A stretch of DNA of 64,000 nucleotides from an uncultured Acidimicrobiales bacterium (GTDB taxonomy: Bacteria > Actinomycetota > Acidimicrobiia > Acidimicrobiales > SZUA-35), in assembly GCA_937930695.1 (NCBI GenBank), contig CALHCB010000061.1:1-64000 (forward strand), in the 5' to 3' direction. The position numbers and the translations under genes were made by a program. Shown in pieces: positions 18,292 through 28,710 of this stretch. Position 1 is the stretch's first letter. The number at the start of each line of letters is the position of its first letter. The notes beneath the pieces are model-generated. The model worked only from the letters and a program-made list of their open reading frames with translations. It ran no database searches and was not told the origin of the DNA.

Positions 18292-20025
18292 ATGTATGAC
18301 CTCGTGGTGAGAAACGGAACGGTCTATGACGGGCAGGGTGGTGCGCCGTTCTCTGGTGATGTCGCCGTCACCGGCGACCGAGTGGCGGCTGTCGGTGTGA
18401 TTGATGAGGCTCTCGTCGGCCCGGATACCGAGATCGTTGACGCGGCGGGACGAATCGTGACCCCTGGTTTCGTCGACATCCATACGCACTACGACGGACA
18501 GGTCACGTGGGATCCGTACATCCAGCCGTCGACGTTCCACGGAGTCACCACCATCGTCACGGGCAACTGTGGCGTCGGGTTCGCTCCGTGTCGACCGGAC
18601 CAGCGTGACTGGCTCATTGGCTTGATGGAGGGCGTTGAAGATATTCCTGGAACCGCCCTGCACGAAGGAATTCAATGGGACTGGGAGAGCTTTCCCGAGT
18701 ATCTCGATGCCCTCGAACGACGTGATTTGGCCATCGACGTGGGCACGCAGGTTCCCCACGGCGCCGTCCGGGCGTATGTGATGGGCGATCGCGGCCCGGC
18801 TCACGAACCAGCGACGCCTGGTGAGATCACCGAGATGGCAGCCATCGTGCAAGAAGCAGTGGAAGCCGGAGCCCTCGGCTTCTCCACATCGAGAACCGAG
18901 AAGCACAAGGACGTCGACGGTGTCCTTACGCCATCGATCACCGCTGACGAGGACGAGTTGGTTGGGTTGGCTGGCGCCCTGCGGTCCGCGGGGACCGGCG
19001 TTCTGCAGGGGATCTCCGACTTCTACGACTTCGACTCCGAGTTCGCTCTGTTCCGAGCGATGGCCGTGGCCTCGGGCCGTCCAACGTCGATCACCGTGGA
19101 GCAACAAGACGCTCGACCCGACTGGTGGTTGCAGCTTCTGAACGGCATCACCGAGGCCCAGGACGATGGCATCGACATGCGGGGACAGGTTCCGCCGCGG
19201 GCAACAGGTGTGTTGATGGGTTTGACCACGACGTTCAACCCGTTCAGCTTCCATCCGAGCTACAAGGCGATTCATCACCTCCCACTCGAAGAGAAGGTTG
19301 CCGAGCTCAAAAAGCCCGAGATCCGAGCAGCCCTCCTCGCAGAGACGTGCGCCGTCGAGGGACTGGCCGCGGAGATCGTGACCAGCTTCCACAAGATGTT
19401 CCGGCTGGGAAATCCTGCCAACTACGAACCGGCTCCTGAAGATTCCTTCGCTGGACTCGGCGACGCCGACGGTAGACGGCCCGAGGAGATCGCCCTCGAT
19501 GTCCTGGTCGAGAACGATGGAAAGGCACTGATCTACCACCCCTTGTTCAACTACCTTCCGGGCAACCTCGACTACGTCGAGCAGATGATTCACCACCCCC
19601 ACACCGTCATGGGACTCGGCGACGGGGGAGCGCATTGCGGTGTGATCTCTGACGCAAGCTTCCCCACGACGTTGCTCCAACATTGGGGTCGCGATCGCAC
19701 GAGGGGACCTCGTATTCCTCTCGAGGAACTCGTCGCAAAACAGACCATGAAGACTGCTGCGCTCGTTGGTCTCGACGACCGTGGCGTACTAGCGGCTGGC
19801 TACAAGGCCGACATCAACGTCATCGACTTCGAGAATCTGGCACCACTGGAGCCCGAGGTCGCCTATGACCTTCCTGCTGGAGGAAGACGCCTCGTACAGC
19901 GAGCAACCGGGTACGAGGTCACGATCGTGTCGGGGCAGATCGCTTTTCGCGACGGCGAGCCGACGGGCTTACTGAACGGTCGCCTGATCCGTGGGGTTCA
20001 GTCTGCGCCGGCGGCGTCGAGCTGA
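18292..20025 (+). CDS. amidohydrolase family protein (N-acyl-D-amino-acid deacylase-like)
   Basis: MYDLVVRNGTVYDGQGGAPFSGDVAVTGDRVAAVG...VTPGFVDIHTHYDGQVTWDP...TTIVTGNCGVGFAP. Confidence 0.92.
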   Translation: MYDLVVRNGTVYDGQGGAPFSGDVAVTGDRVAAVGVIDEALVGPDTEIVDAAGRIVTPGFVDIHTHYDGQVTWDPYIQPSTFHGVTTIVTGNCGVGFAPCRPDQRDWLIGLMEGVEDIPGTALHEGIQWDWESFPEYLDALERRDLAIDVGTQVPHGAVRAYVMGDRGPAHEPATPGEITEMAAIVQEAVEAGALGFSTSRTEKHKDVDGVLTPSITADEDELVGLAGALRSAGTGVLQGISDFYDFDSEFALFRAMAVASGRPTSITVEQQDARPDWWLQLLNGITEAQDDGIDMRGQVPPRATGVLMGLTTTFNPFSFHPSYKAIHHLPLEEKVAELKKPEIRAALLAETCAVEGLAAEIVTSFHKMFRLGNPANYEPAPEDSFAGLGDADGRRPEEIALDVLVENDGKALIYHPLFNYLPGNLDYVEQMIHHPHTVMGLGDGGAHCGVISDASFPTTLLQHWGRDRTRGPRIPLEELVAKQTMKTAALVGLDDRGVLAAGYKADINVIDFENLAPLEPEVAYDLPAGGRRLVQRATGYEVTIVSGQIAFRDGEPTGLLNGRLIRGVQSAPAASS

Positions 20026-21430
20026 CGATCGCCGCGCCGGCCAACAATCCGATGACGGCAACCCCGAGTCCGACCAAGTAGGTCGCAGCGAAGCGGGCGC
20101 CACTGGCACTGTCGCCAACGAGCACGTTCATCGTTTGGATTCCCGCGAGAATTCCGATGAACGTCACCTGTTGGTTCATGCCGTTGGCAATTCCAATATC
20201 GGACTCATCGACGGAATTCACCGCCAACGCAGCAATCGATGGCTGAGAGATCCCCGACGCGAGGCCAGAAAGCACGAGACCGGCCACAATCAACCCGATG
20301 CCGATCCCGTTGGTGAGCTGAGCCGACACTGCAAACACGGCCATCGATGCGATCATCAGTCCGCCGCCCAAAAGGACCGGCGTCCGGAGTCCGATTCGTG
20401 CTGGCAAGGCGCCACCCAACGGTGAGGCGAGGCTGAACGCTGCCGGCCGAGGGATCATGAGCAAAGCAATCGCTCCCACCGTCCATCCATATCGCTCGGT
20501 GAGCAGCGCCGGTGTAATGATGAAACCGCCCATATACGCAAACTGGACTGCTGCTCCCGAAATCATGGGCAAGGAGAAGTTTCGACGTCCGAAATACTCG
20601 AGCCGAAGCATAGGGAACGTCGTTCGTCGCTCGACGGTGATGAACGCAGTGATTCCAACAACAAAGAGGGCAAAGAAGAGCCAAACCAGCCGGTCTCCCG
20701 GGATGGCTCCTGCGCCGCTGTCTCGAACCAGGGTGGTGATCCTCGTGATGGTGAGGAGGCCGCAGAGCACGCCAAAGGCCAGCGTTGCGGCTCCGGCGAG
20801 ATCCAGCGGGCGTCCTTGTTGGCGAGGCATTGGTCGAAGCAGTCGAACGCCGACGAGGAAGGCCATGAAGTTGAAGGCCGCGAATCCGAAGAAGATCACG
20901 CGCCAGCCCACGACCTGGATGAGGGGGCCACCAACAACGAGACCGATTGTCGGGGCACCGGTCATCGCAAACTGGAACCAACCAATGGCCGTCGCCCGGC
21001 GTTCGATGCCATAGGCATGCATCATCAGCGCCATGGCGTTGGGGTTCACCCCCGCAGCAAACAGGCCGAACATCACTCGGAAGGCAATGAGTGACTCTGC
21101 GTTCCATGCGAAGCCACAGAGCAGTGTGGCGAGCGCCCCTCCCGCAAGACCACCGAGAAAGACCTTTCGGTGCCCGTGCACGTCGCCGAGCGTTCCAGCG
21201 AGCGGAGTGGCCACCGCCATTGCCAGCATCAACCCGGTGATCGCCCAGGTCATCGTTGAACGAGACGATCCCAGTTCCTCGCCGATGTCGCCCAGGGCGA
21301 CTGTCACCAGAGTCATGAGCGAGCCAAACGCCGTCACGGCAAGCATGACAATGCCCAAGAGCGTGCGTTGATACGGACGGTCGTTCGCGAAATCGACGGG
21401 AGGTGCCGTCGTGCCGGGAGGTGCGGTCAC
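19919..21430 (-). CDS. MFS transporter (DHA2-like)
   Basis: Many TM segments, MTWAITGLMLAMAVATPLAGTLGDVHGHRKVFLGG; hydrophilic C-tail overlaps the convergent amidohydrolase. Confidence 0.85.
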   Translation of the reverse strand: MTAPPGTTAPPVDFANDRPYQRTLLGIVMLAVTAFGSLMTLVTVALGDIGEELGSSRSTMTWAITGLMLAMAVATPLAGTLGDVHGHRKVFLGGLAGGALATLLCGFAWNAESLIAFRVMFGLFAAGVNPNAMALMMHAYGIERRATAIGWFQFAMTGAPTIGLVVGGPLIQVVGWRVIFFGFAAFNFMAFLVGVRLLRPMPRQQGRPLDLAGAATLAFGVLCGLLTITRITTLVRDSGAGAIPGDRLVWLFFALFVVGITAFITVERRTTFPMLRLEYFGRRNFSLPMISGAAVQFAYMGGFIITPALLTERYGWTVGAIALLMIPRPAAFSLASPLGGALPARIGLRTPVLLGGGLMIASMAVFAVSAQLTNGIGIGLIVAGLVLSGLASGISQPSIAALAVNSVDESDIGIANGMNQQVTFIGILAGIQTMNVLVGDSASGARFAATYLVGLGVAVIGLLAGAAIVSSTPPAQTEPHGSGDRSVSPSARRREKRSAPTRS

Positions 21431-22285
21431 TCAGAAACTGCCAGTGAGGTGGGCCGCGCCCGTGCCGAGATCAACGTTGAGATTGACTCCATTGATGTAG
21501 CTCGACGCTCCGTTGTCGGCCAGAAACAGCAGTGGTGGAGCCATCTCGGCAGGATCCGCCATTCGACCAACCACAGCGACAGCACGATCCAAGACTGCAT
21601 CGCCGACACCACGACGGAAATCCTCGACGATGGCTGTGTTGGTAACTCCGGGGCAGATGCTGTTCATACGAACGCCCAATTGAAGCGTCTCGAGCGACCG
21701 TTGCAGCGTGTAGAACTGCACAACTTCCTTCGAAAAGGAATAGCCGTCGCCAACAAACTCGGGATGATTCTGGATCCAGTCCAACGCAGGGCCGAATCCT
21801 TCGTCGGGCGTGCCGCAGCCGATCAGTTCCTGGATGGCCTCGACCCGGTCTGGCCAATTGCGACCAGCGGTGGATGCGACGTGCACAACAGCAGCACCGG
21901 GTGGCATATCTGACAGCAACCGTTCGGTCAGATGTCGGAGCCCAAGCCAGTTGATACGCATGACCGCCTCAGCATCGAATCGACCACCATTCGGAACTCC
22001 GGCGCAGTTGAGGAGAACGTCCACGGGACGGTCCAGCCCCTCGACGAACGCATCGATGGCGTTCTCATCTCCGAGATCGCACGTAAAGGCCTGGACTTCT
22101 GCAGCACCCTGGACATGGGCAGCCCCGACGGGACCGTCAATCGGCACAACAGCGATCGGGGCGACATCAACTGCAGACACCGACGCACCATGTTCGAGAA
22201 GCAAACGCAGCGTGGCTGCACCCATTCCTGAGGCTGCGCCCGTCAACACCACGTGGCGATTTGTGAAGTTCAGGAGCTCGGACAA
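21431..22285 (-). CDS. SDR family oxidoreductase
   Basis: NRHVVLTGAASGMGAATLRLLLEHGASVSAVD (TGxxxGxG), GYSFSKEVVQFYTL (YxxxK-like). Start uncertain; TTG at 22285 proposed. Confidence 0.88.
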   Translation of the reverse strand: MSELLNFTNRHVVLTGAASGMGAATLRLLLEHGASVSAVDVAPIAVVPIDGPVGAAHVQGAAEVQAFTCDLGDENAIDAFVEGLDRPVDVLLNCAGVPNGGRFDAEAVMRINWLGLRHLTERLLSDMPPGAAVVHVASTAGRNWPDRVEAIQELIGCGTPDEGFGPALDWIQNHPEFVGDGYSFSKEVVQFYTLQRSLETLQLGVRMNSICPGVTNTAIVEDFRRGVGDAVLDRAVAVVGRMADPAEMAPPLLFLADNGASSYINGVNLNVDLGTGAAHLTGSF

Positions 22286-22369
22286 TGCACACTCATTCTG
22301 CTGCGATGACGGGAGAGTGCTCAATCGCGAGCCTTCTACGACAGACCAGTGTGTCACTAGGATCGCTTC

Positions 22370-23827
22370 GTGCACGCATCGGATCTGACCGCTATTGAGG
22401 CTCGAGAACTTCTCCGGAATGGCCAGCTCTCTTCTGTTGAGCTTGTAGAGGCGTGCGAGGTGCGGATCGATCAGGTCGATCCGTCCCTCAACGCCATGGT
22501 CACGCGCTCGACCGACCGAGCGCTCGTCGAGGCTGCGGCGGCTGACGTCGCGCAGGCCAATGGCATCCCTGGCGGACCGCTACGGGGGCTCCCGGTCGCA
22601 ATCAAAGATCTCCAACCAACCGAAGGTGTGCGCACCACATTTGGCAGCAAGGATTTCGCGAACAACGTCCCGGACCAGGATTGTGGGATCGTGGCTCGCG
22701 TTCGTGCGGCGGGTGGAATCGTTACAGGAAAGACCAACATCCCGGAGTTCAGCATCGGGGCGAACACCGTGAACCCGCTGTTCGGAGGCACGGGCAATCC
22801 GTTCGATCCAGACCTTACGTGCGGCGGATCCTCAGGAGGCTCAGCAGTGGCGGTGGCAACCGGCATGGCCCCACTCGCCACTGGGTCAGATCACGGCGGG
22901 AGTTTGCGAATTCCTGCTTGTTACTGCGGCGTGGTTGGCCATCGCGCCACGCCGGGCATCGTTCCCAACGAAGAACGCTCGATGACTCAGAACTTCTACA
23001 GCGTGCAGGGTCCCGTCGCCCGCAATGTGCGAGACACCGCGTTGTTGCTGTCTGTCGTCGCCAGCCGAACGTTGCTTCCTGCGGGTCCAAACCGCGACGC
23101 GATGATGTTCCCATTCGATTCGACCGTCTTCGAGTCGCTCGAATCCATCGATCTCAACGAGGTGACCATCGGCGTCTCAACTGACCTCGGCGGTGTTCTC
23201 GTCTCGAAGACAATTCGGGAGAGTTTCGAACACAGGCTGGGTCGGTTAGAAGCGCTTGGGCTTCGACTTGTCGAGGTTCCGGTCGATCTCACTCGCGCCC
23301 CCGATGTCGACTGGCGACTGCGAAGCGATGTGTTCGTGACGCAGTGGCACGATCAGGCCAGCGGTTGGAGTCCAGACTTCAACCCCAACATCCAACAGTC
23401 CTACGCCGCTGCCCTCGACATGCAGATGGAGGACATTGCGGTCGCCCGGAAGGTGCAAGCCGAGCTCCTCGATCAATTCCAACGGCATTTCGAGGGACCA
23501 GGCCGAACAGGCGTCGACGTGCTCCTCTGTCCGGGCGTGAGCATTCCTCCATTTCCGTGGATTCAGCGCAACCCCGAGCAGATCGATGGCAAGCCCGTCG
23601 AGAACTACATGGCGTGGCTTGCGCTCACTGCATCCTTGACGGTCGTGGGCCATCCGGTCACCGCAATTCCGTGTGGGCGAGACAGCACCGGTATGCCGTT
23701 CGGTCTTCAGATCGTCGGCCCGATGTACGGCGACCACCGCTCCCTGAGTATCGCCGCTGCCCTCGAGGATCTCTTCGAAACCCAGGACGATCTGGCTCGA
23801 CCGGTTCCCATCCTGCCCCCGAGGTAG
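22370..23827 (+). CDS. amidase
   Basis: GLPVAIKDLQPTEGVRTTFGS, CGGSSGGSAVAVATGMAPLATGSDHGGSLRIPACYCGVVGHRATPG. Confidence 0.93.
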   Translation: MHASDLTAIEARELLRNGQLSSVELVEACEVRIDQVDPSLNAMVTRSTDRALVEAAAADVAQANGIPGGPLRGLPVAIKDLQPTEGVRTTFGSKDFANNVPDQDCGIVARVRAAGGIVTGKTNIPEFSIGANTVNPLFGGTGNPFDPDLTCGGSSGGSAVAVATGMAPLATGSDHGGSLRIPACYCGVVGHRATPGIVPNEERSMTQNFYSVQGPVARNVRDTALLLSVVASRTLLPAGPNRDAMMFPFDSTVFESLESIDLNEVTIGVSTDLGGVLVSKTIRESFEHRLGRLEALGLRLVEVPVDLTRAPDVDWRLRSDVFVTQWHDQASGWSPDFNPNIQQSYAAALDMQMEDIAVARKVQAELLDQFQRHFEGPGRTGVDVLLCPGVSIPPFPWIQRNPEQIDGKPVENYMAWLALTASLTVVGHPVTAIPCGRDSTGMPFGLQIVGPMYGDHRSLSIAAALEDLFETQDDLARPVPILPPR

Positions 23828-23909
23828 ATCGAAACGGCCGGTCGGCGCAATCTGCATTCGAACAGGCGGTCGAACTAGGTTCGAAGCACGAAGATTTCGG
23901 GGGACACAC

Positions 23910-25505
23910 ATGCAGTTTGAACATGGCGGCTTGATGCCGCAGCGGATCGCAACGTTGGCCGAGGAACGTCCTGATGATCCGGTTCTGCTCCACGTCGATG
24001 GCACCCGGCTGAGCTGGAGCTCAGCCCACCAAGGCGCCATGAAATGGGCGAACGGTCTTGATCGTCTGGGCGTGCATCGAGGCGAGGCGGTCGTCACCAT
24101 CTTCGTGAACAACTTCGACTCGCTACAGGCGTGGGTGGGGTGCTCCTGGATTGGGGCGATCGAGTCGCCGATCAACACGAACTACAAGGGCGACTGGCTC
24201 CGGCATGTCATCGACAACACGCGCGCCACGGTCGTCGTCGCACAAGACCGGTTCGTCGAGGCCGTCTTCGACGTGGCGGACCAGCTGCCGCATGTCAAGA
24301 ATCTTGTCGTGTTCGGTGACAACTATGAGACCCGGGAGAAGTTGCCGTTCAACGTCATCGGGGCCGCCGATTTCCTGGCTGATGTGAGCGAGCACGCCCG
24401 GCAAGAACCAGCGCCGTGGGATCCTTCTAATCTCATCTACACATCGGGAACCACCGGGCGCTCCAAGGCCGTCCAAGTGCCGTGGGCTCACTATCGCTCA
24501 TCGCTCGAGAGCGGGTTTCTGCCCAAAGAGCAGCTCGAGACCATTCGCTTGTACGCGCCCTATCCGGTGTTCCACTTGACGGGGAAATCAGCCGGATACA
24601 TGGCGGCGCGATCTGGCGAGCCGGCGATCATCCGTGAGGCCTTTTCGGTGGCGGAGTTTTGGGATGATGTGCGCACGTTCGAGGCCACCGCAGGCGTCGT
24701 GCTGGGGCCGCTCGCTCAGATGCTCTTGAACCAGCCCGAGCGAGACGACGATGCCGTCAATCCGATGACAACGATCGTGATGGCACCGGTGATCCCGAAC
24801 GTGGAAGAGTTCGCAACCCGGTTCGATGTCGAAATTGGCACGACCTACAACATGACCGAGATCAACTGTCCGATCATTCAGCAGAAGCCGATCACGAATG
24901 CGAACTACTCCTGCTGCGGCCAAGTCCGACCAGGTGTTGAGGTTCGCGTGGTCGACGAACACGATCAGATGGTGCCGCCGAACACGCCAGGCGAAATGAT
25001 CATGCGAGCCGAGCCGTGGGAAATCAACTCCGGCTACTTCAACATGCCCGACAAGACGGCCGAGGCATGGGAGAACGGCTGGTTCCATACGGGCGACGCA
25101 TTCACCTATGACGAAGAGGGCAACTTCTACTTCGTTGATCGAGCGAAGGACTACATCCGGCGCAGGGGCGAGAACATCTCGAGCTTTGAAGTCGAGGCCC
25201 TGGTGAATGAGTTCCCACAGATCGCCGAGTGTGGGGCCGTTGCGGTGCCGGCCGAGGAAGGCGAGGACGAGGTCAAGGTCGCAGTGGTACTCGAGGAGGG
25301 CGTCGAGTTCGACCCCGCGGAGCTCGTCGAGTTCCTCGCGCCGAGAATGCCGCGTTTTGCCATTCCCCGCTTTGTCGAGGTGTGGAGCGAGCTTCCCAAG
25401 ACCGAGGCGACCGCTCGGATCCAGAAGGCAAAGATCCGCGATGCCGGAGTTACCGATCGCACCTGGGACCGGGTTGCCGCCGGCGTGAAAATCCCGCGTT
25501 CCTAG
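23910..25505 (+). CDS. AMP-dependent acyl-CoA synthetase (CaiC-like)
   Basis: NLIYTSGTTGRSKAVQVPWAHY, YNMTEINCP, GWFHTGDAFTYDEEGNFYFVDRAKDYIRRRGENISSFEVE. Confidence 0.92.
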   Translation: MQFEHGGLMPQRIATLAEERPDDPVLLHVDGTRLSWSSAHQGAMKWANGLDRLGVHRGEAVVTIFVNNFDSLQAWVGCSWIGAIESPINTNYKGDWLRHVIDNTRATVVVAQDRFVEAVFDVADQLPHVKNLVVFGDNYETREKLPFNVIGAADFLADVSEHARQEPAPWDPSNLIYTSGTTGRSKAVQVPWAHYRSSLESGFLPKEQLETIRLYAPYPVFHLTGKSAGYMAARSGEPAIIREAFSVAEFWDDVRTFEATAGVVLGPLAQMLLNQPERDDDAVNPMTTIVMAPVIPNVEEFATRFDVEIGTTYNMTEINCPIIQQKPITNANYSCCGQVRPGVEVRVVDEHDQMVPPNTPGEMIMRAEPWEINSGYFNMPDKTAEAWENGWFHTGDAFTYDEEGNFYFVDRAKDYIRRRGENISSFEVEALVNEFPQIAECGAVAVPAEEGEDEVKVAVVLEEGVEFDPAELVEFLAPRMPRFAIPRFVEVWSELPKTEATARIQKAKIRDAGVTDRTWDRVAAGVKIPRS

Positions 25506-26995
25506 CTCATGGCGTCAAGAGAGAAGTGGTGATCGAGCTGAGAGACGGCGTCGACGAGCTCTGAGAGTGAGCTCACTTTTGCCGCGACCACACGGTCGGG
25601 CCGAACCAGGAGGGCCTCGTTGTCGCCGAGCAGCTCACCCAACGCCTGTGTCGGCAATTGCAGGACCCTGGTCATCCCCGCCCACCGTCCATCCGCCGGA
25701 AGGATCTCGCTCGAACCCGTAGAGAACTCTGGCCCGGTCAGGAGCGTGAAGAACGGGCCCAGTTCCTCATCGAGGCGCACCGAGCCGAACGCCTGATCAT
25801 CGAGCATCGGCTGGGGAAGGGGACGCCCAATCGATGGGTCATCACCGACCCGGATCCCGTAGTCGAGCATGGGGGTTCCACGGGAACCGCCATATGCAGC
25901 ACCAAGATCCTCAGCAACTCCTCGGCCTGACAACTCGTCGATGAGGCGCCCGGTATCGACAGCGTTGGCAACGGTGGCTTCGGCATGAGGGCGACGCTCA
26001 GCGCTATAGCTGTCCAAGAGTCCGGCGGAGGCGTGGCCAGCTTTGATGAGCGAGATCTTCCAGGCCAGGTCGAAGCCGTCGCGGATCCCGGCAGCCAGCC
26101 CCTGACCGAGGAAGGGCGGCATTTGATGGGCCGCATCTCCCACCAACAGCACTCGTCCGCTTCGCATGGTGTCGGCCACGGTCGCATGGAACCGGTACAC
26201 GACCGCTCGGACCAGACGGGCGTCCTCAGGAGTCAGCCACTGGGACACCAACTCCCAGACTTGCTCGGGGTCCGCCATCGTTAGCCGGTCCTCACCTTCC
26301 TGGAGCTGGAACTCCCAGCGGCGATAGTCACGGTGGCCGGTGACGAAGGTGACCGGCCGATCGGGATCGCAGATCTGCTGGACAACAGTCGGGAGAGTGG
26401 GAACCGGCCGGGTCAACTCGAAGTCGACAACCAGCCAGTCCTGGTCAAAGCCCAGGCTCACAAAGGGGATTCCCAGCGACTTGCGAATCGGACTCGATGC
26501 GCCATCGGCGGCCAGCACCCACGACGCTCGATGAGAACTCTCGCCACTGCCGCTTGCCGTGACGACTGCGTCGGCATCGGTTTGCTCGACCGAGGTGACG
26601 TCCATCCCGAGACGCAGATCGACTCCCGCCTCGATGGCATGGCGGCGCAGGAACTCCTCCAGCTCTGGTTGGTAGTAGGCAACCGACGGATGATGCCCCT
26701 GAGCGGTCCGGGTCCCTGGCGGAAAGTCGATGCCGATGATGCGCTCTCCGCCCGGCTTGACGAACTCCGCCCCAACCATCGGGGTCGTGATGGCGTCGAG
26801 CTCATCGGACAACCCGATGGCTTGGAACAATCGCTGAATCGTGTCGTCCATCACGATCGCTCGAGGCAGGTCATACACCTCGGGCTCGCGCTCGAGGACC
26901 CGCACACTCATCCCGCGTTTGGCCAGGAACAGCGAGGTCGCGACGCCCGCAGGCCCACCGCCGACGATCACCACATCAACGTGCCGAGGGCTCAT
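25502..26995 (-). CDS. FAD-dependent aromatic monooxygenase (MhpA-like 3-(3-hydroxyphenyl)propionate hydroxylase family)
   Basis: VDVVIVGGGPAGVATSLFLAKRGMSVRVLEREPEVYDLPRAIVMDD, GRVLLVGDAAHQMPPFLGQGLAAGIRDGFDLAWK. Confidence 0.92.
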   Translation of the reverse strand: MSPRHVDVVIVGGGPAGVATSLFLAKRGMSVRVLEREPEVYDLPRAIVMDDTIQRLFQAIGLSDELDAITTPMVGAEFVKPGGERIIGIDFPPGTRTAQGHHPSVAYYQPELEEFLRRHAIEAGVDLRLGMDVTSVEQTDADAVVTASGSGESSHRASWVLAADGASSPIRKSLGIPFVSLGFDQDWLVVDFELTRPVPTLPTVVQQICDPDRPVTFVTGHRDYRRWEFQLQEGEDRLTMADPEQVWELVSQWLTPEDARLVRAVVYRFHATVADTMRSGRVLLVGDAAHQMPPFLGQGLAAGIRDGFDLAWKISLIKAGHASAGLLDSYSAERRPHAEATVANAVDTGRLIDELSGRGVAEDLGAAYGGSRGTPMLDYGIRVGDDPSIGRPLPQPMLDDQAFGSVRLDEELGPFFTLLTGPEFSTGSSEILPADGRWAGMTRVLQLPTQALGELLGDNEALLVRPDRVVAAKVSSLSELVDAVSQLDHHFSLDAMS

Positions 26996-28158
26996 CGTTG
27001 CCGGGCGAGCACGCGTCGTCGGCTGTGCACCTCATCTAAGGCCAGATAGCAGCCGATCAACCGTCGCCGTCCGGACGAACCGAGCGCAAAGGCCGTGCGC
27101 CCGTGCAAGAGACGATGATTGTTGAACGCGAGCATCTGGCCCGGCTTCAACCGGATCTGGATCTCGAACGAGGGGTCGTCAACTGTCATGTTCCAGACCC
27201 CTAGGGCTCGATAGAACTCCGGCGTTTGCGCCGGCCCGACGCGGGGCACGCCGACGAGGTCCGGTGCCCGTCGGATCTGGTCGTAGCGACCATCGGACCC
27301 GAGTCCGATGATGGGAGCTCGTCCATGATGCTCGATCTCGGTTCGGACATAGGGATAGGTCAGTTCAACGGTTGTCAGGATGTCCCACGCCGCTCGGTCG
27401 TGATGGCGAATGTGTTCGGCCACGGCGTACCCGTCAACGAAGGTCGAAGCACCACCCTTCACATCGGCATGCACGCACAAGAGGAGTTGTAGACCAGGCG
27501 CGAGCGCTCGATAGGGGAGATCGGTGTGGACCGCGAGCGGACGTTGGCTTTCCACTTCACTGATCGGCTCGAGCGTCGCCTCGATCTGCCATGTGACGCC
27601 ATAGTTGCTGGCTTGGATTTGGCCAATCTGATGGGCGGCAGCAACCAGATGCTCCTCATCAGCAGGCACATCCTCTACGAGGGCAACGCCTACGGACACG
27701 AGCGCATCCAGCCAAGCCGACAAGGCAGGCTGGCTCCCGTCTTCTCCGAAGGCATCACGCCATGTCGCGGAGTGGATGTCACCCAGCGAGGAGGCGTCCC
27801 AAAGAGTGAGGTCGCCTGCCGGTTCGCTTGATTGACCACAAGCGTCGGCATGATCGGCGAGCCACTCCACCGACAGGAGTGAGGTGTGACCATCGCTGAA
27901 CTGGACCTCAATCGCCTCTCCAGCATCGGGCCCACCACAAGCCGCAACGTTGGTGACCTGAAGCGCGGGATCAAAGGTCGTCGGATCTACCAGACGCTCG
28001 TTGGTCGCTGCCCGTCGACAGGTAGTGCACGGGCAGGCATCTCGAAGCAGAAGGGGATGGAACTGGATGATCTCTCCGTCGCCCAAGATCAGCGCGAGGA
28101 ATCCATCATCACCGATCGCAACCGAAGCAAGGTCGTGAGCTCGTCCCGCGACGCTCAT
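26992..28158 (-). CDS. gamma-butyrobetaine hydroxylase-like TauD/TfdA dioxygenase (with Zn-type DUF971 N-domain)
   Basis: N-domain LLRDACPCTTCRRAATNERLVDP and FSDGHTSLLSVEWL; Fe motif LAVHTDLPYRALAPGLQLLLCV and distal NNHRLLHGRTAF. Confidence 0.9.
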   Translation of the reverse strand: MSVAGRAHDLASVAIGDDGFLALILGDGEIIQFHPLLLRDACPCTTCRRAATNERLVDPTTFDPALQVTNVAACGGPDAGEAIEVQFSDGHTSLLSVEWLADHADACGQSSEPAGDLTLWDASSLGDIHSATWRDAFGEDGSQPALSAWLDALVSVGVALVEDVPADEEHLVAAAHQIGQIQASNYGVTWQIEATLEPISEVESQRPLAVHTDLPYRALAPGLQLLLCVHADVKGGASTFVDGYAVAEHIRHHDRAAWDILTTVELTYPYVRTEIEHHGRAPIIGLGSDGRYDQIRRAPDLVGVPRVGPAQTPEFYRALGVWNMTVDDPSFEIQIRLKPGQMLAFNNHRLLHGRTAFALGSSGRRRLIGCYLALDEVHSRRRVLARQR

Positions 28159-28676
28159 GAGTCATCTCGCTGCAAACTCGCTTTCAGGTGATGCTGGAGT
28201 GGTTGTCCGACTGCTGCCATATCGAGGTCATAGCTCATCGATGGGCCCTCGATCGTGAGCGAGCGAGTGACATGGTCAACTGGTCGAGCGGTTGCCGTGA
28301 CCTGCACGGATGTCGTGGCCAACGCAATCGAGTACGAAGCAACACCGTCGACAACCGAACCGGCGAGCACGCCCTCATGCATCTCCACAATGCCGCTGGG
28401 CTGGGTCAGGATGAATTCGAGACCATCGGTGCCAACCGGCCTGATGAACCCCGTTTCTGCATGCAGCGGCAAGTTGGTGCCCGCGTCGCGTGTCTTTTGT
28501 GCGTAGGACAAAAACGGCTTGCCGACGTGACCGATCGTGACCTCTTCGAGATACTCGAATGATTCAATCGTCGGATAGCTGCCAGCACCATGGCCACGCC
28601 AAACACCAAGCAGGAAGGCGAGATGGGCTACGTCGTCATGAAGTGGGGGAAGACTCACGGGTGGAGTCTCGCGCAC
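28155..28676 (-). CDS. FABP/nitrobindin-like heme-binding protein (DUF1794)
   Basis: LLGVWRGHGAGSYPTIESFEYLEEVTIGHVGKPFLSYAQKT (GxWxGxG) and C-terminal HHLKASLQR. Confidence 0.88.
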   Translation of the reverse strand: MRETPPVSLPPLHDDVAHLAFLLGVWRGHGAGSYPTIESFEYLEEVTIGHVGKPFLSYAQKTRDAGTNLPLHAETGFIRPVGTDGLEFILTQPSGIVEMHEGVLAGSVVDGVASYSIALATTSVQVTATARPVDHVTRSLTIEGPSMSYDLDMAAVGQPLQHHLKASLQRDDS

Positions 28677-28710
28677 TGCTCAGCCGTTGATGTGCCTGCT
28701 CGCTCACTGG

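Noticed and set aside
18241-19683. 480-aa minus-strand ORF
   Set aside because: Antisense to the amidohydrolase; shadow ORF.
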